DNA of 64,000 nt, from assembly GCF_031157355.1 (NCBI RefSeq), contig NZ_JAVIFT010000002.1, positions 413,501-477,500 on the forward strand. The letters are read 5' to 3'. The notes beneath the pieces were generated by a model. It was not told the origin of the DNA and did no database searches. It was given only the letters and a program-made list of their open reading frames with translations. Of the stretch, positions 36,197 through 45,947 are shown in pieces; positions within the stretch are counted from its first letter, which is position 1; each line of letters opens with the position of its first letter. The position numbers and the translations under genes are program-made. Source of the DNA: Hyphomicrobium sp. LHD-15 (GTDB lineage: Bacteria > Pseudomonadota > Alphaproteobacteria > Rhizobiales > Hyphomicrobiaceae).

Positions 36197-36655
36197 ATGG
36201 ACGTCCCGCAGTTTACCGAGGAGCAGCGCCGCCGCATCCTTTGCATCGGCGACAGCTATCAGCGGCTGACGGGCCGTCCCCTCGTTTCGGCCGAAGGCGA
36301 TCGCGTCGCGGCGCTCTGGTCGGCTCCCCTTGCGATCGTGGCGCACGGTACGGAGGCCGATCCGATCTTCTATTTCGGGAACCGTATGGCTTTGACGCTT
36401 TTTGAAATGGCGTTCGATGCGTTCACGCGTTTGCCATCGCGTTTCTCGGCCGAGCAACTGGTCCGCGAGGAGCGCGCCCGCCTCCTCGAACGCGTGACGC
36501 GGGACGGCATCATCGAGGACTACGCGGGTGTGCGCATCTCCCGGACCGGCAGGCGCTTTCGCATTTCGAATGCGTCGGTGTGGAACCTGGCGGATGCAGA
36601 CGGCACCGCCGTCGGTCAAGCCGCCGCATTCGCGGAGTGGGTCTACGTAGCCTAG
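36197..36655 (+). CDS. MEKHLA domain-containing protein
   Basis: This small cytoplasmic protein of 152 residues (ATG 36197; an upstream in-frame start at 36050 would add 49 unlike-family residues) consists almost wholly of a MEKHLA domain, a PAS-like fold. Recognisable parts are RRILCIGDSYQRLTGRPL, FYFGNRMALTLFEM and YAGVRISRTGRRFRI. Bacterial members are uncharacterised; a sensory ligand-binding role is inferred from the fold. It lies between the phage-tail-like gene and the acyltransferase. Confidence 0.82.
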   Translation: MDVPQFTEEQRRRILCIGDSYQRLTGRPLVSAEGDRVAALWSAPLAIVAHGTEADPIFYFGNRMALTLFEMAFDAFTRLPSRFSAEQLVREERARLLERVTRDGIIEDYAGVRISRTGRRFRISNASVWNLADADGTAVGQAAAFAEWVYVA

Positions 36656-36786
36656 TCTCGTTGCAATGCCTGAACTGGTGGGAGAACTCACTCAACATGT
36701 TCGTCGGCATACGCCAATACGACGGCGATTGAAGTGCGTCGAAAGTCTGTTGAGGATAACTTGGGAGTTTATCCTATGGCTGACTA

Positions 36787-38790
36787 TTGGATGTGCCATC
36801 CTATGTGCGTACCAATAAGCTCGCTGGGCGATACCGAGACGGCCTCATAAAGCAGTCCGCAAAGTACGGGTCGCAGATGCTTCTGGTGCAGCGAAATAGA
36901 CATCCGATCGGCGGCTTGTCCAAGCAGCTCAATTACATCGATGGTCTTCGCGCTCTTGCGGTTGCAAGTGTGTTGTTCTACCACGCTGGCTTTAATGTGC
37001 CCGGGGGATACGTTGGTGTCGACGTCTTCTTCGTTATTTCTGGGTTCCTGATATCGCGTATCGTCTACGCTCAGATAGATGCAGGCACGTTTTCACTAAG
37101 CACTTTCTATATTCGGCGAGTTCGCCGCATTGCGCCGGCATTGATTGCGGTAACCGCAACAACGTCGGTGGCGGCGTCCGTCATTCTACAGCCAGTCGAA
37201 CTCGTCAATTTTGCAAAGGCTGTGATAGCCACAACACTTCTTCTTCCCAATGTTTTCTATTTCGCTGTTACGGGCGACTATTTTTCGCCGGACGCGGCCG
37301 AGCTGCCGTTGCTTCACTACTGGTCGCTGGGGGTCGAAGAGCAGTTCTATGTCCTCTTTCCATTGATCGCCCTTCTCAGTTCGCACCGTCGTTTCGTGGT
37401 TGTGCTGGGCGCGTTACTTGGATCGTTGATCGCAGCGCAGATCGCTTTGGCTAGCAACCCATCAGCTGGTTTTTTTCTACCGGGTGCAAGAGCCTGTGAA
37501 CTGCTGCTTGGGTGCCTCATCTCACTCCATCGAGAGCATTCTCGAATTTATCCTGCGATCGGCGCAATCGCAGCGACGCTTGGGATGGGCTGCATCGTTT
37601 GCGCGGTATTTGTCTACAATGACGAAATCCTGTTCCCAGGACTTGCGGCTATGCTGCCTGCGGGAGGCGCAGCACTTGTTTTGTGGGGGTGCCTGCAGCG
37701 AGACAACATCGTATCAATAGGGCTCGGCGCATTCCCTCTCGTGTACGTCGGACGTATCTCCTATTCACTCTATCTCGTGCATTGGCCGATTGTGTTTTTC
37801 GCCGCTCGTCTATTTCCGGATGCGGACCCGACAACGCGCGGAAGTTTGGTTGTCCTGCTGTCGACCGTGTTGGCCGCCGGTTCCTATGAATTTATCGAGC
37901 AGTCGTTCCGTCAGAATTTGAGGCTCTGGACGCCTCCTCGTCTGGTGTTGGCTACCGGCATCAGCGCAATTGCGATTTTTGCGTTCGGCGGCTTCGTGGT
38001 CCGTAGCGACGGCTTTTCGAGAGAACTGGAGGGTAGCGCTCAGGCGCTGGAATCCTTCAAGTACGACTACAAACCGCATTTCAGAGAGGGAAGTTGCTTT
38101 CTGAAAACGGACCAAAGAGGCAACGAGTTTGACGCTGTGGCTTGCCTGCCTGGATCGAGTGAACGGCCGAAAGCGTTTGTGTGGGGAGACAGCTCGGCGG
38201 CAGGCATCTTTTTGGGGATTTCTCGGGTTTTGACCGACGCCGGGTACGTCACAGGCCAACTCACCGCGGCCGGTTGCCCGCCGGTCGTTGATTACTCCTC
38301 TGGCAAGCGTCGGTATTGCAGGGAGTTCAACGATATTGCTTTCGCCCGCATCGTTGCCGAGCTGCCGGACCTGGTGATCGTTTCAGCGATGGGTTGGCCC
38401 CTAGATGAAGATGGTGAAGCTCTGACGAGGGCGACGCTTGATCGGCTCCGGTCCGTCGGCATCAAGGTGGTGATTCTAGGACCGCCTCCGATGTATCGGA
38501 ATCCAGTTCCTTCGTTGCTTATCAAGCGTGCTCGAAAAGGCGATGTGTCGCCGCTATCGGGAAGGGATCTCGATCCCAAATGCTCGGTTCTCGATGGCGA
38601 ACTGAGAACACGGGCGAAGAACTGGGGCGTGAACTATGTGTCGATTATCGATCACTTCTGCAGTTTCGGCCAATGTCCAATGATGATCGACGGTATCCCC
38701 GCTGCTTGGGATAAATTCCATTGGACGGCTCCAGCCTCGATCAGTGCTGCGAGAAGTGTAGTTCCTCGTATTCTCGGGGGAGGGAGCTGA
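36787..38790 (+). CDS. Acyltransferase-3 / SGNH fusion protein (OafA-like)
   Basis: This is an integral-membrane O-acyltransferase that probably acetylates a surface polysaccharide. The AT3 domain (about 45-385) has about ten TM segments and begins YIDGLRALAVASVLFYHAGF and GGYVGVDVFFVISGFLIS. The periplasmic SGNH domain (about 430-665) has WGDSSAAG for the Ser and DKFHWT for the Asp-His pair. The TTG at 36787 gives 667 residues; ATG 36877 is the other possible start. Base composition is visibly more AT-rich than the flanking genes, suggesting horizontal transfer, as is common for glycan-modifying genes. Confidence 0.9.
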   Translation: MDVPSYVRTNKLAGRYRDGLIKQSAKYGSQMLLVQRNRHPIGGLSKQLNYIDGLRALAVASVLFYHAGFNVPGGYVGVDVFFVISGFLISRIVYAQIDAGTFSLSTFYIRRVRRIAPALIAVTATTSVAASVILQPVELVNFAKAVIATTLLLPNVFYFAVTGDYFSPDAAELPLLHYWSLGVEEQFYVLFPLIALLSSHRRFVVVLGALLGSLIAAQIALASNPSAGFFLPGARACELLLGCLISLHREHSRIYPAIGAIAATLGMGCIVCAVFVYNDEILFPGLAAMLPAGGAALVLWGCLQRDNIVSIGLGAFPLVYVGRISYSLYLVHWPIVFFAARLFPDADPTTRGSLVVLLSTVLAAGSYEFIEQSFRQNLRLWTPPRLVLATGISAIAIFAFGGFVVRSDGFSRELEGSAQALESFKYDYKPHFREGSCFLKTDQRGNEFDAVACLPGSSERPKAFVWGDSSAAGIFLGISRVLTDAGYVTGQLTAAGCPPVVDYSSGKRRYCREFNDIAFARIVAELPDLVIVSAMGWPLDEDGEALTRATLDRLRSVGIKVVILGPPPMYRNPVPSLLIKRARKGDVSPLSGRDLDPKCSVLDGELRTRAKNWGVNYVSIIDHFCSFGQCPMMIDGIPAAWDKFHWTAPASISAARSVVPRILGGGS

Positions 38791-38923
38791 AAAGAGCGAA
38801 CAGCGGGGTTTTTAGCGATAGGAGCGTGCTCAAGGCGCGCTGCTTGTCTTCATGTGAGATCGTGATCGGGCTGCCTAACGAAGCGGTCTGCGGAGTCGAG
38901 GGTCTCGACGTGATTTTGTGGTC

Positions 38924-38954
38924 GGGGCACAGTCGAGGTCGTCGACTGTGCCCC
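38924..38954 (-). terminator. Hairpin at the end of the chemoreceptor gene
   Basis: The perfect 13-base stem GGGGCACAGTCGA / TCGACTGTGCCCC (38924-38936, 38942-38954) with a five-base loop begins ten bases after the chemoreceptor stop. There is no T-tract on either side, so it may be a transcript-end stabiliser rather than an intrinsic terminator. Confidence 0.55.
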
Positions 38955-38963
38955 TTCCGCATA

Positions 38964-40670
38964 TTAGGCCGCACGAACTGTCGCGAGGAAGCCGTCAACT
39001 TGCGACCGGAGGCTGCGGCTGTCGGAAGACAGCTGCCGAGCCGACGACAACACCTGCGAGGATGCAGTTCCGGTATCGGTTGCCCCCTTGCTCACGTCGG
39101 TGATCGAGCAGGCGACCTCGCTGGTGCCCTTGGCCGCTTCCATGACATTGCGGCTGATTTCCTGCGTCGTTGCCGATTGCTCTTCGACCGCTGCCGCAAT
39201 CGCGCCGGAGATTTCCGACATCTTGCCGATGGTCGTTGAAATCTCGTGGATGGCGGCGACGGCAACTTGCGTTGCAGTCTGCATTCCCGAGACTTGAGAA
39301 GCGATTTCGCTGGTCGCTTTCGCTGTTTGCGCGGCCAACGCCTTGACCTCCTGGGCAACCACTGCGAAGCCTTTTCCGGCGTCGCCGGCACGGGCAGCCT
39401 CGATCGTGGCATTGAGCGCCAGAAGGTTAGTCTGGGACGCGATCGTGTTGATCAATCCGACCACATCACCAATCCGGTTTGCCGTTTCCGATAGCTGGGA
39501 AACCTGATTGTTTGTGGTGCTTGCTTGCTCAACCGCGCGCTGGGCGATGGTATTGCTTTCCTGGACCTGCCTGCCGATCTCGGTCACCGTCGACGCCAGT
39601 TCTTCCGACGCCGCTGCGACGCCTTGGACATTGGCCGAGGTTTGCTCGGACGCGGCGGCAACTACGCCAGACCGCTCTTGCGTCGTTTCGGCCGTACGAG
39701 TGAGCGAAGTGGCTGCTCCCTCGAGCTGTTCGGACGCCGACGATACGGCATCCACGATTCCGCCTACCGCGCGCTGGAAATCGTCGGCGAGACGGTACAT
39801 TTCAGCTTTGCGCTGCTCTGCGGCGCGTTTTTCAGCGATCTTTTGCTCTTGCTCAAGTCGGACCTTCTCTTGAGCGTTTGCCTTGAACACCTCGGCCGCC
39901 TTGGCGACTTCGCCCACTTCGTCGAGCCGATCTTGACCGACGATCGCGACATTGTAGTCGCCGCCAGCGAGCTTCTGGAGGACTTCCACCATCATCCGGA
40001 TGGGCTGCGCGATGCCGTACTGCCCGATAACGAAGCCGATCACGAGGCCTACGGTTATTCCGAGGACAGCAACGATGGTCATAAGCCGAGAGGAGCTTTT
40101 GTAAGTCTCGGTCGCTTCGGCAGAGATTCGCGACACTTCGTTGTCGAGAGCGTCGGAGATCTCCTTGACTGCATCACGCAGAACACGCGCGGTTTTGCGG
40201 CTGGATGACACGGACTCCTGAAGGCGCTTGATCTCTTCACTGGCCGTGTGGTTTTGGATTTGGTCGGCGATACGGATGGTCTCTTCGAGACCCTTCCGGT
40301 AGGACGCGAATGCGGTTTCAATCTGCGCAATCTTCTGCGCTTCGGTAGCGCCCGCACTCTGGCGAACCGCATCAAACAAGGTCGTAAACGCGTTTATCTC
40401 TTCCTCGACCTTTTTGCGGACTTCAGTTTTCGTTTCGGTGGTTGGGTCGGAGGCGAGGACATATTCTTCGCGATTCAAAGCGACCACAACGCGGTTCATG
40501 CGAGCCGAGCTAAGGGCGGCCTTTGCCTTTTCTTCCATCACGTCCGTCGCATCGCTCAGTGATTTAAGCGATGTCGTGCCGAAATACGTGATTGTTATGG
40601 CAACTGCTGCCATCACGCCGATCACGGATAGAATTTTAGTGAGTATTCTGAAGTTCGACAGAAATGACAT
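38964..40670 (-). CDS. Methyl-accepting chemotaxis protein
   Basis: This 568-residue transmembrane chemoreceptor has TM1 (about 11-32), a periplasmic four-helix sensor domain (about 33-205), TM2 (about 206-226), a HAMP linker ([19 protein letters not shown]) and a signalling coil. The hairpin tip that binds CheA/CheW contains [20 protein letters not shown] and [12 protein letters not shown]. The ligand is unknown. No other che gene is nearby, so it is an orphan receptor. It has no C-terminal CheR-docking pentapeptide that I can see. Confidence 0.95.
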   Translation of the reverse strand: MSFLSNFRILTKILSVIGVMAAVAITITYFGTTSLKSLSDATDVMEEKAKAALSSARMNRVVVALNREEYVLASDPTTETKTEVRKKVEEEINAFTTLFDAVRQSAGATEAQKIAQIETAFASYRKGLEETIRIADQIQNHTASEEIKRLQESVSSSRKTARVLRDAVKEISDALDNEVSRISAEATETYKSSSRLMTIVAVLGITVGLVIGFVIGQYGIAQPIRMMVEVLQKLAGGDYNVAIVGQDRLDEVGEVAKAAEVFKANAQEKVRLEQEQKIAEKRAAEQRKAEMYRLADDFQRAVGGIVDAVSSASEQLEGAATSLTRTAETTQERSGVVAAASEQTSANVQGVAAASEELASTVTEIGRQVQESNTIAQRAVEQASTTNNQVSQLSETANRIGDVVGLINTIASQTNLLALNATIEAARAGDAGKGFAVVAQEVKALAAQTAKATSEIASQVSGMQTATQVAVAAIHEISTTIGKMSEISGAIAAAVEEQSATTQEISRNVMEAAKGTSEVACSITDVSKGATDTGTASSQVLSSARQLSSDSRSLRSQVDGFLATVRAA

Positions 40671-41582
40671 GTTGCCCTCGTGATTTTACGGTTGCGCAGG
40701 CAAAACGCTTCGCCCCATCCCGCGCTTAGAACCCAAATCTTGATGGGATGTGATGAAATGTACGTAAATTTACCTAGTGTATTCATCTGATTGTAAGCGT
40801 GTGCTCATTTTACACATCGGCTCGATCATGGACGCTTGATGGAAATGCAACTTCATCGCGAATGGGGAGCCCTACCGCGGTTTTGGCCTTAAATTCAGGG
40901 GTTTTTCGTTGGTTTCGCGGAACGATGCTTTTCAATCGCGCGGGAGACTTTCGTCCAGCAAAAGATACGTCTAAGGATGGATTTTGAGTCCAGCAATCGA
41001 GGTTTTGGGTGCCTTTGCGCTAAATTATTTTTTCGGTCTCTGTCTCTGAATTTTGAAACTTTATTTTTATCTGTTGGGGCGCGAGGTAGTTAGGTTCACC
41101 TCCGCGCTGCTTTGCCGGCCTGGCTACGGCTTTTCGCGTCCGCCATGCTGCACGAATTCCCCAAAGGTTCGGCGTTTTCTCATCTCATCGTGTGTGGTGA
41201 CGAGACAGGCTGGATGTGGGGAGCGGCTGCGACCATCCTGTTCCCACGCGGCTGCAAGTTCCGGACGTGCCCGTCGTGCGACGACCTCGGCGCGAACAGC
41301 GCGGATCCTGCCGTACGGCGATGCCTAAGCTTCAGATGATGGTGCGGGGGTCCGTCGACCTGCGCGCGGGGGCTCGAGCGCGTGACGCACGAGATACCAG
41401 TAACCGTTGCGATCGATGGGTCCGGATGTTTTAGGCTTGATGGCCCGTCCGAGGGCGCTTGGCGCCAAAATGGACGGATGAAGTGTCGACGGGAACGACG
41501 ACGAATAAGGCCTGCTTGCTGCCCATTACCCTTCCGTCGTCAGAAAAATCCCGACGGTACAGGGAGCTAAGGCCTTAAGTGA
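40671..41582. other. 0.9-kb region without a recognisable gene
   Basis: The first 400 bases are AT-rich for this genome and include the likely promoter of the chemoreceptor gene. The rest is GC-rich with short open frames on the plus strand that lack family features and ribosome sites. The region abuts the 3' end of tRNA-Leu. I see no integrase, transposase or terminal repeats. Confidence 0.55.
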
Positions 41583-41667
41583 TGGTGCCCAGAAGAGGAC
41601 TCGAACCTCCACGCCTCGCGGCGCTGCTACCTGAAAGCAGTGCGTCTACCAATTCCGCCATCTGGGC
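41583..41667 (-). tRNA. tRNA-Leu (anticodon CAG)
   Basis: Minus-strand acceptor arms GCCCAGA and TCTGGGC are followed by A-CCA encoded in the DNA. The D-arm region is TGGCGGAATTGGTAGACGC. The anticodon stem CTGCT/AGCAG has a seven-base loop TTCAGGT, giving anticodon CAG. A long variable arm (class II) and the TTCGAGTCC T-loop complete it. The 85 nt length fits leucine tRNAs. Confidence 0.95.
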
Positions 41668-41910
41668 AAGCCGTCAAAGCCTGCGGCGCCATGAGTTACG
41701 GGGAGTGGCCGCGGTTGTCAATTGAGACAACAGTGCCAGATCAGAAAGACGCGCATTTTGCTTGCGGGGCCGGTTTGGACTCGTCACGCTTCGGGTCCAT
41801 GGGCTAGACCCTGATTTCATGCGCTGCGTCGCCGGAGTGGGCGGCGCGGGTGTCAATTCTTGGGGTACCACTCTTCTATATATCTATCTCTTGGGCGGGG
41901 AGAGAGCGGC

Positions 41911-42888
41911 ATGGCAGGCGGAAGCACGGGGCTTGTGACGATTTTTGGCGGGTCGGGTTTTGTCGGCCGTCATACGGTTCGAGCGCTCGCAAAGGACGGT
42001 TTTCGCGTCAGGGCCGCATCCAGGCGCCCCGATCTCGCGGGCTATCTGCAACCCATGGGCAATGTCGGGCAGATCCAGCCCGTGCAGGCCAACCTGCGCT
42101 ACCCCGATTCGGTACGCCGGGCGGTCGAAGGCGCGAGCGTCGTCATCAATTCGGTCGGCATTCTGGCCGGGTCCGGCGCGCAGACGTTCAAGGCGGTGCA
42201 TGTCGATGGCGCGCGGGCCGTTGCCAAGGCGGCGCGCGAGGCGGGTGCGACGCGCTTCGTGCATGTCTCGGCAATCGGCGCTTCCCGCTCATCGCCGGCA
42301 AACTACGCGCTGACCAAGGCGGCGGGAGAAGCCGCGGTGCTCGAGGAATTTCCGGGCGCCATCATCATCCGGCCTTCGATCGTGTTCGGTCCTGAGGACG
42401 AGTTTTTCAACCGGTTTGCGGCGATGGCACGGGTCTCTCCGATCCTGCCGCTGATCGGCGGCGGAAAAACGCGGTTTCAGCCGATCTATGTCGGCGATCT
42501 CGCATCGGCGATCTCGTTTGCCGCCTCGGGCGGCGGCAAGCCCGGCGCGATCTACGAGGTCGGCGGACCGGAGGTGCTTTCATTCCGCGAGCTGCTCGAG
42601 CGGACACTCGCCTACTCGGGCCGTAAGCGCGTCCTCCTCTCGATGCCGTTCTGGCTCGCCAAGCTGCAGGCGCTGCTAACCTGGCCGCTGCCCAATTCGA
42701 TACGCCCGCTAACCGTCGATCAGGTGCGCTTGCTTCAGACCGATAACGTCGTGAGCGCGGATGCCCTCAAGGACGGCCGGACGCTGGCGCAGCTCGGCGT
42801 GGCGGAGCCGCAATCGATCGGGTCCGTGGTGCCCGGCTATCTCGAGCGCTTCAAGCCCAAGGGGCAGTACTCCCATTACCGCGGATAG
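41911..42888 (+). CDS. Complex I NDUFA9-type SDR / NAD(P)-binding protein
   Basis: This 325-residue protein from ATG 41911 has GGGGAGAG eight bases upstream; the longer frame from 41860 lacks a site. The Rossmann motif IFGGSGFVGRH is near the N-terminus, and FVHVSAIGASRSSPANYALT followed by K carries the atypical-SDR active-site region. It matches the NDUFA9-like family: in alphaproteobacteria such proteins bind NADPH and are relatives of the accessory complex I subunit. Whether it associates with complex I in this organism is inference. Confidence 0.9.
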   Translation: MAGGSTGLVTIFGGSGFVGRHTVRALAKDGFRVRAASRRPDLAGYLQPMGNVGQIQPVQANLRYPDSVRRAVEGASVVINSVGILAGSGAQTFKAVHVDGARAVAKAAREAGATRFVHVSAIGASRSSPANYALTKAAGEAAVLEEFPGAIIIRPSIVFGPEDEFFNRFAAMARVSPILPLIGGGKTRFQPIYVGDLASAISFAASGGGKPGAIYEVGGPEVLSFRELLERTLAYSGRKRVLLSMPFWLAKLQALLTWPLPNSIRPLTVDQVRLLQTDNVVSADALKDGRTLAQLGVAEPQSIGSVVPGYLERFKPKGQYSHYRG

Positions 42889-42965
42889 CGCCGCTTTCTT
42901 CGCGCGCGTACGCGTCGATTGATTGCCGAAGGCATTTTCCAAAAAGCTCATAGGGAGAGATTGCC

Positions 42966-43757
42966 ATGAGCCGATCGCCGGTGTTTGCGAAGCCGATCGA
43001 TATTCTCAAGTTGAAATCGTTTGGGCCGTTGGTGTTCGCGGGTGTGCTGGCGTTCTACGTGGCGTGGCCTGCATTCTCGGGCTACGAAATCAAGTCATCG
43101 CTCGATACGCACAACGTCGAGGGTCTTGTCGCGCGGATTGATTTCCCGAGCGTGCGCGCGTCGCTCAGGCCGGCAGTTGCGGTGAAAGTAGACGAGGTCG
43201 TCACCAATGCGCTGCGCAAGGCGGGAACAGGAGGCGGCGCGCTGGCCGATCAGCTCAAGGCGCAGGTGATGCCGCGCATCGTCGACGGCGTTCTCGCGAC
43301 CTTCGTCACGCCGGAGATGCTGATCCGCATCCACGCCAGCGGCAAAAGCTTCAAGGAAGCGCTCGACGGCATCGTGTTCGAGCGGACGTCGCAGGCGCAG
43401 GGTCTCGGCGGTTTCATGATCGCGCCGGAAGGCGAGGCGGGTGGTGCGAAAAGCAAGCTCGACGAGATCGCCGGCAAGTACGGCATCGACGTCGGCAAGG
43501 TGCTCGGCGGGGCTGGTGCCAAGGACGCAGGAGCGCCGGCGGGCGATGCAGCGACTTCAGCGCTGCCAGCCAAGAGCGAAAGCGGGCACCGCCCCAAGTA
43601 TGGGCTCGGCAACATCAAGCATTTCTCGCTGACGGGGCCGCTCGGACTTTCAGTGGGTGTTTCGCGCGATGCCAACGCGCGCAAGCCGGAGGTTACCGCG
43701 GAGTTGAACTTCGTCGGTGGCTCGTGGATCGTGACCGCGCTTACACCGGAGCTCTGA
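42966..43757 (+). CDS. DUF2939 domain-containing protein
   Basis: This 263-residue protein has one N-terminal membrane anchor (about 20-38, PLVFAGVLAFYVAWPAFS) and an extracytoplasmic DUF2939 region (ALDTHNVEGL-like YEIKSSLDTHNVEGLVARID, FPSVRASLRP). The family is widespread in proteobacteria but of unknown function. GGGAGAG precedes the ATG. A flexible Ala/Gly/Asp-rich stretch lies around residues 175-205. Confidence 0.82.
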   Translation: MSRSPVFAKPIDILKLKSFGPLVFAGVLAFYVAWPAFSGYEIKSSLDTHNVEGLVARIDFPSVRASLRPAVAVKVDEVVTNALRKAGTGGGALADQLKAQVMPRIVDGVLATFVTPEMLIRIHASGKSFKEALDGIVFERTSQAQGLGGFMIAPEGEAGGAKSKLDEIAGKYGIDVGKVLGGAGAKDAGAPAGDAATSALPAKSESGHRPKYGLGNIKHFSLTGPLGLSVGVSRDANARKPEVTAELNFVGGSWIVTALTPEL

Positions 43758-43775
43758 GGTTAAAGGAGTCTAAGT

Positions 43776-44435
43776 TCACGACGTCGCGGCGCGGCATTCC
43801 TCGTCGGCGGGCAGCGGATCACAGGCGCTTCGGGTCACGCAAACTTCAAGAGCTTGGCGGACCGCGCGCGTGTAGAGCCCGTCAATGGGGCCCGAGTAGA
43901 TACCTTGGGCTTCGAGGCCGCACTGGTAGAGCTTGACGAGATGCTCGCCTCCGAAGCGCATGGCCTGCTCGTAGTCACGCAAGGCTGCGGTTCTTTCGCC
44001 GAGCGCCTGATGGATGTGGGCGCGCGTATCGTAAGCATGCGGGCTGCCGGGTGCGAGGCGCAGCGAGCGCTCCACGTCGGACATGCTGTCGGACAGCCGA
44101 TCGAGCTTGTAGAGAACCCAGGCGCGGTTGTTGAGGGCCATCGCCGAGCCGGGGTCGAGCTTGATGGCCATGTCGTAATCGGGAAGCGCCTCGGACAGCG
44201 CGCCGTTCAGCGAGAGAGCCAGTGCGCGCATGGCATAGGCGAGGCTTTTGGTGCCTGGATCGAGGCTGGGATTTTGAATGAGGTCGGTGCAACCTGCGAT
44301 GCGCCGCTCGTTGTTGTCGCTGAAGCATTCCGCAATCGTATTGGAGGACGCGACGGTCGACAGCGGGCATGCGCACAGGATGGCTGCGAGGGCCAATGCG
44401 AGCTTGCGGCCATGACCTGCCAGCGGCGGGGGCAT
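43776..44435 (-). CDS. Secreted tetratricopeptide-repeat protein
   Basis: This 219-residue protein has an N-terminal signal (LALALAAILCACPLSTVAS, possibly lipoprotein-like with a Cys near the cleavage site). About three TPR units follow: LAYAMRALALSLNGALSEA, AMALNNRAWVLYKLDRLSD and HAYDTRAHIHQALGERTA. Cys residues at both ends (CFSDNNERRIAGC; CVTRSACDPLPADEEC) may form disulphides. TPRs mediate protein contacts; the partner is unknown. It is divergent from coaBC. Confidence 0.85.
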   Translation of the reverse strand: MPPPLAGHGRKLALALAAILCACPLSTVASSNTIAECFSDNNERRIAGCTDLIQNPSLDPGTKSLAYAMRALALSLNGALSEALPDYDMAIKLDPGSAMALNNRAWVLYKLDRLSDSMSDVERSLRLAPGSPHAYDTRAHIHQALGERTAALRDYEQAMRFGGEHLVKLYQCGLEAQGIYSGPIDGLYTRAVRQALEVCVTRSACDPLPADEECRAATS

Positions 44436-44632
44436 CTTCGGTAACCATCGGGTTGCGGCCCCTCGCCAGGCAGGGGCGCATTTATGATAACATCAACAGT
44501 AGCATGCCGGCTGGTCGCAATTGCGGCGTGGTTTGGCAGGCGTGAAGAAGGTGCGCGGAAATGCTCGTGCGTCCAGCCCTTCCCACCTAATAGTATCAGG
44601 CTTTGTTCGAGGTCGGTTTGGCTCGAAAACCC

Positions 44633-45919
44633 ATGAAACGCGTTCTTCTCATCATCGGCGGCGGCATTGCCGCCTACAAATGCCTCGATCTTATCCGGCG
44701 CCTCGCCGAAAAGGGGTATGCGGTTCGCTGCGTCATGACCAAGGCGGCGCAGGAGTTCATCACGCCGCTGGCTGTCGGTGCGATCAGCAACGAACGGGTG
44801 GCGACGGAGCTGTTCGATCTCGAAGGCGAGCGGGAGATCGGGCACATCCGGCTCGCGCGGGAGGCGGACATCGTCGTCGTCGCGCCGGCGACCGCGGATC
44901 TGCTCGCGCGCATGGCGCAGGGGCATGCCAACGATCTCGCGACGGCCGTGCTGCTCGCGACGCGGAGCATCGTGCTCGCGGCGCCGGCCATGAACCCGGC
45001 GATGTGGAACCATCCGGCGACGCAGCGCAACGTGCGCCAGCTCGAAACGGACAGCGTTCGTTTCATCGGCCCCAACGCGGGTGAGATGGCCGAGAAGGGC
45101 GAAGCCGGCGTCGGGCGCATGGCGGAGGTCAACGAAATCGTGGGGCGCATCGAGAGCCTGCTCGCGGAAGAAGCCGCTCGCGCGGATAATGGATTTGGCT
45201 TTCTTACGGTCTCTGGCACGCGCGGACGTTCTTCTGCGACCTCCGCACCGCTTCTCGCGGGCCGGCATGTGCTGGTGACCAGCGGGCCAACGCACGAGCC
45301 GATCGATCCCGTCCGCTACATCGCCAATCGCTCATCGGGCAAGCAGGGCCATGCTATTGCAGCGGCGGCGCGCCGGCTCGGAGCCCGGGTGACGCTCATC
45401 ACCGGGCCGGTTCAGATCGCCGATCCCGAAGGCGTTGACGTTCGCCACGTCGAGACTGCGCGCGAAATGCTCGCGGCCGTCGAGGAGGCGCTTCCGGCGG
45501 ATATCGCGGTGTTTGCGGCCGCCGTCGCGGATTGGCGCGTCGCAACGCCCGGGCGCGGCAAGATCAAGAAGCAGGCGAATGCGGAGCCGCCTCAGCTCGA
45601 GCTGGTCGAGAACCCGGATATTCTGCGCACCATTGCGAAGCGCGGCGCACGCCGTCCGACGCTTGTCGTCGGCTTTGCCGCGGAGACGAGCACGGTCGTG
45701 GAAAATGCGCAGGCCAAGCGCAAGGCGAAGGCCGTCGACTGGATCGTGGCAAATGACGTTTCGGAAGAGTCCGGCGTGTTCGGTGGCGAGCAGAACAAGG
45801 TGCATCTCGTCACTGCCGAGGGCACCGAGACGTGGCCCGAGATGAGCAAGGCCGAGGTGGCGGAGACGCTGTTGCAGCGTGCGGCGGGGTTTCTGACCCA
45901 GGCCCGCGAGTCCGTTTGA
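44633..45919 (+). CDS. coaBC: Bifunctional phosphopantothenoylcysteine decarboxylase / phosphopantothenate-cysteine ligase
   Basis: This enzyme makes 4'-phosphopantetheine precursors for coenzyme A in two steps, ligation of cysteine (CoaB) and FMN-dependent decarboxylation (CoaC). The N-terminal CoaC domain (about 1-185) has IIGGGIAAYKCLDLIRR and the substrate-clamp motif APAMNPAMWNHPATQ. The CoaB domain (about 210-428) begins VLVTSGPTHEPIDPVRYI and includes NRSSGKQGHAIA and the Lys-rich FAAAVADWR region. Start ATG 44633 is chosen; a frame start at 44603 is possible. dut follows 28 bases later, the common alphaproteobacterial order. Confidence 0.97.
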   Translation: MKRVLLIIGGGIAAYKCLDLIRRLAEKGYAVRCVMTKAAQEFITPLAVGAISNERVATELFDLEGEREIGHIRLAREADIVVVAPATADLLARMAQGHANDLATAVLLATRSIVLAAPAMNPAMWNHPATQRNVRQLETDSVRFIGPNAGEMAEKGEAGVGRMAEVNEIVGRIESLLAEEAARADNGFGFLTVSGTRGRSSATSAPLLAGRHVLVTSGPTHEPIDPVRYIANRSSGKQGHAIAAAARRLGARVTLITGPVQIADPEGVDVRHVETAREMLAAVEEALPADIAVFAAAVADWRVATPGRGKIKKQANAEPPQLELVENPDILRTIAKRGARRPTLVVGFAAETSTVVENAQAKRKAKAVDWIVANDVSEESGVFGGEQNKVHLVTAEGTETWPEMSKAEVAETLLQRAAGFLTQARESV

Positions 45920-45947
45920 ACGACGATAAAAAGAGGGGGACGTAGCG

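Noticed and set aside
40799..41570. Short plus-strand frames before tRNA-Leu
   Set aside because: None has a ribosome site, family motif or consistent composition; treated as non-coding.
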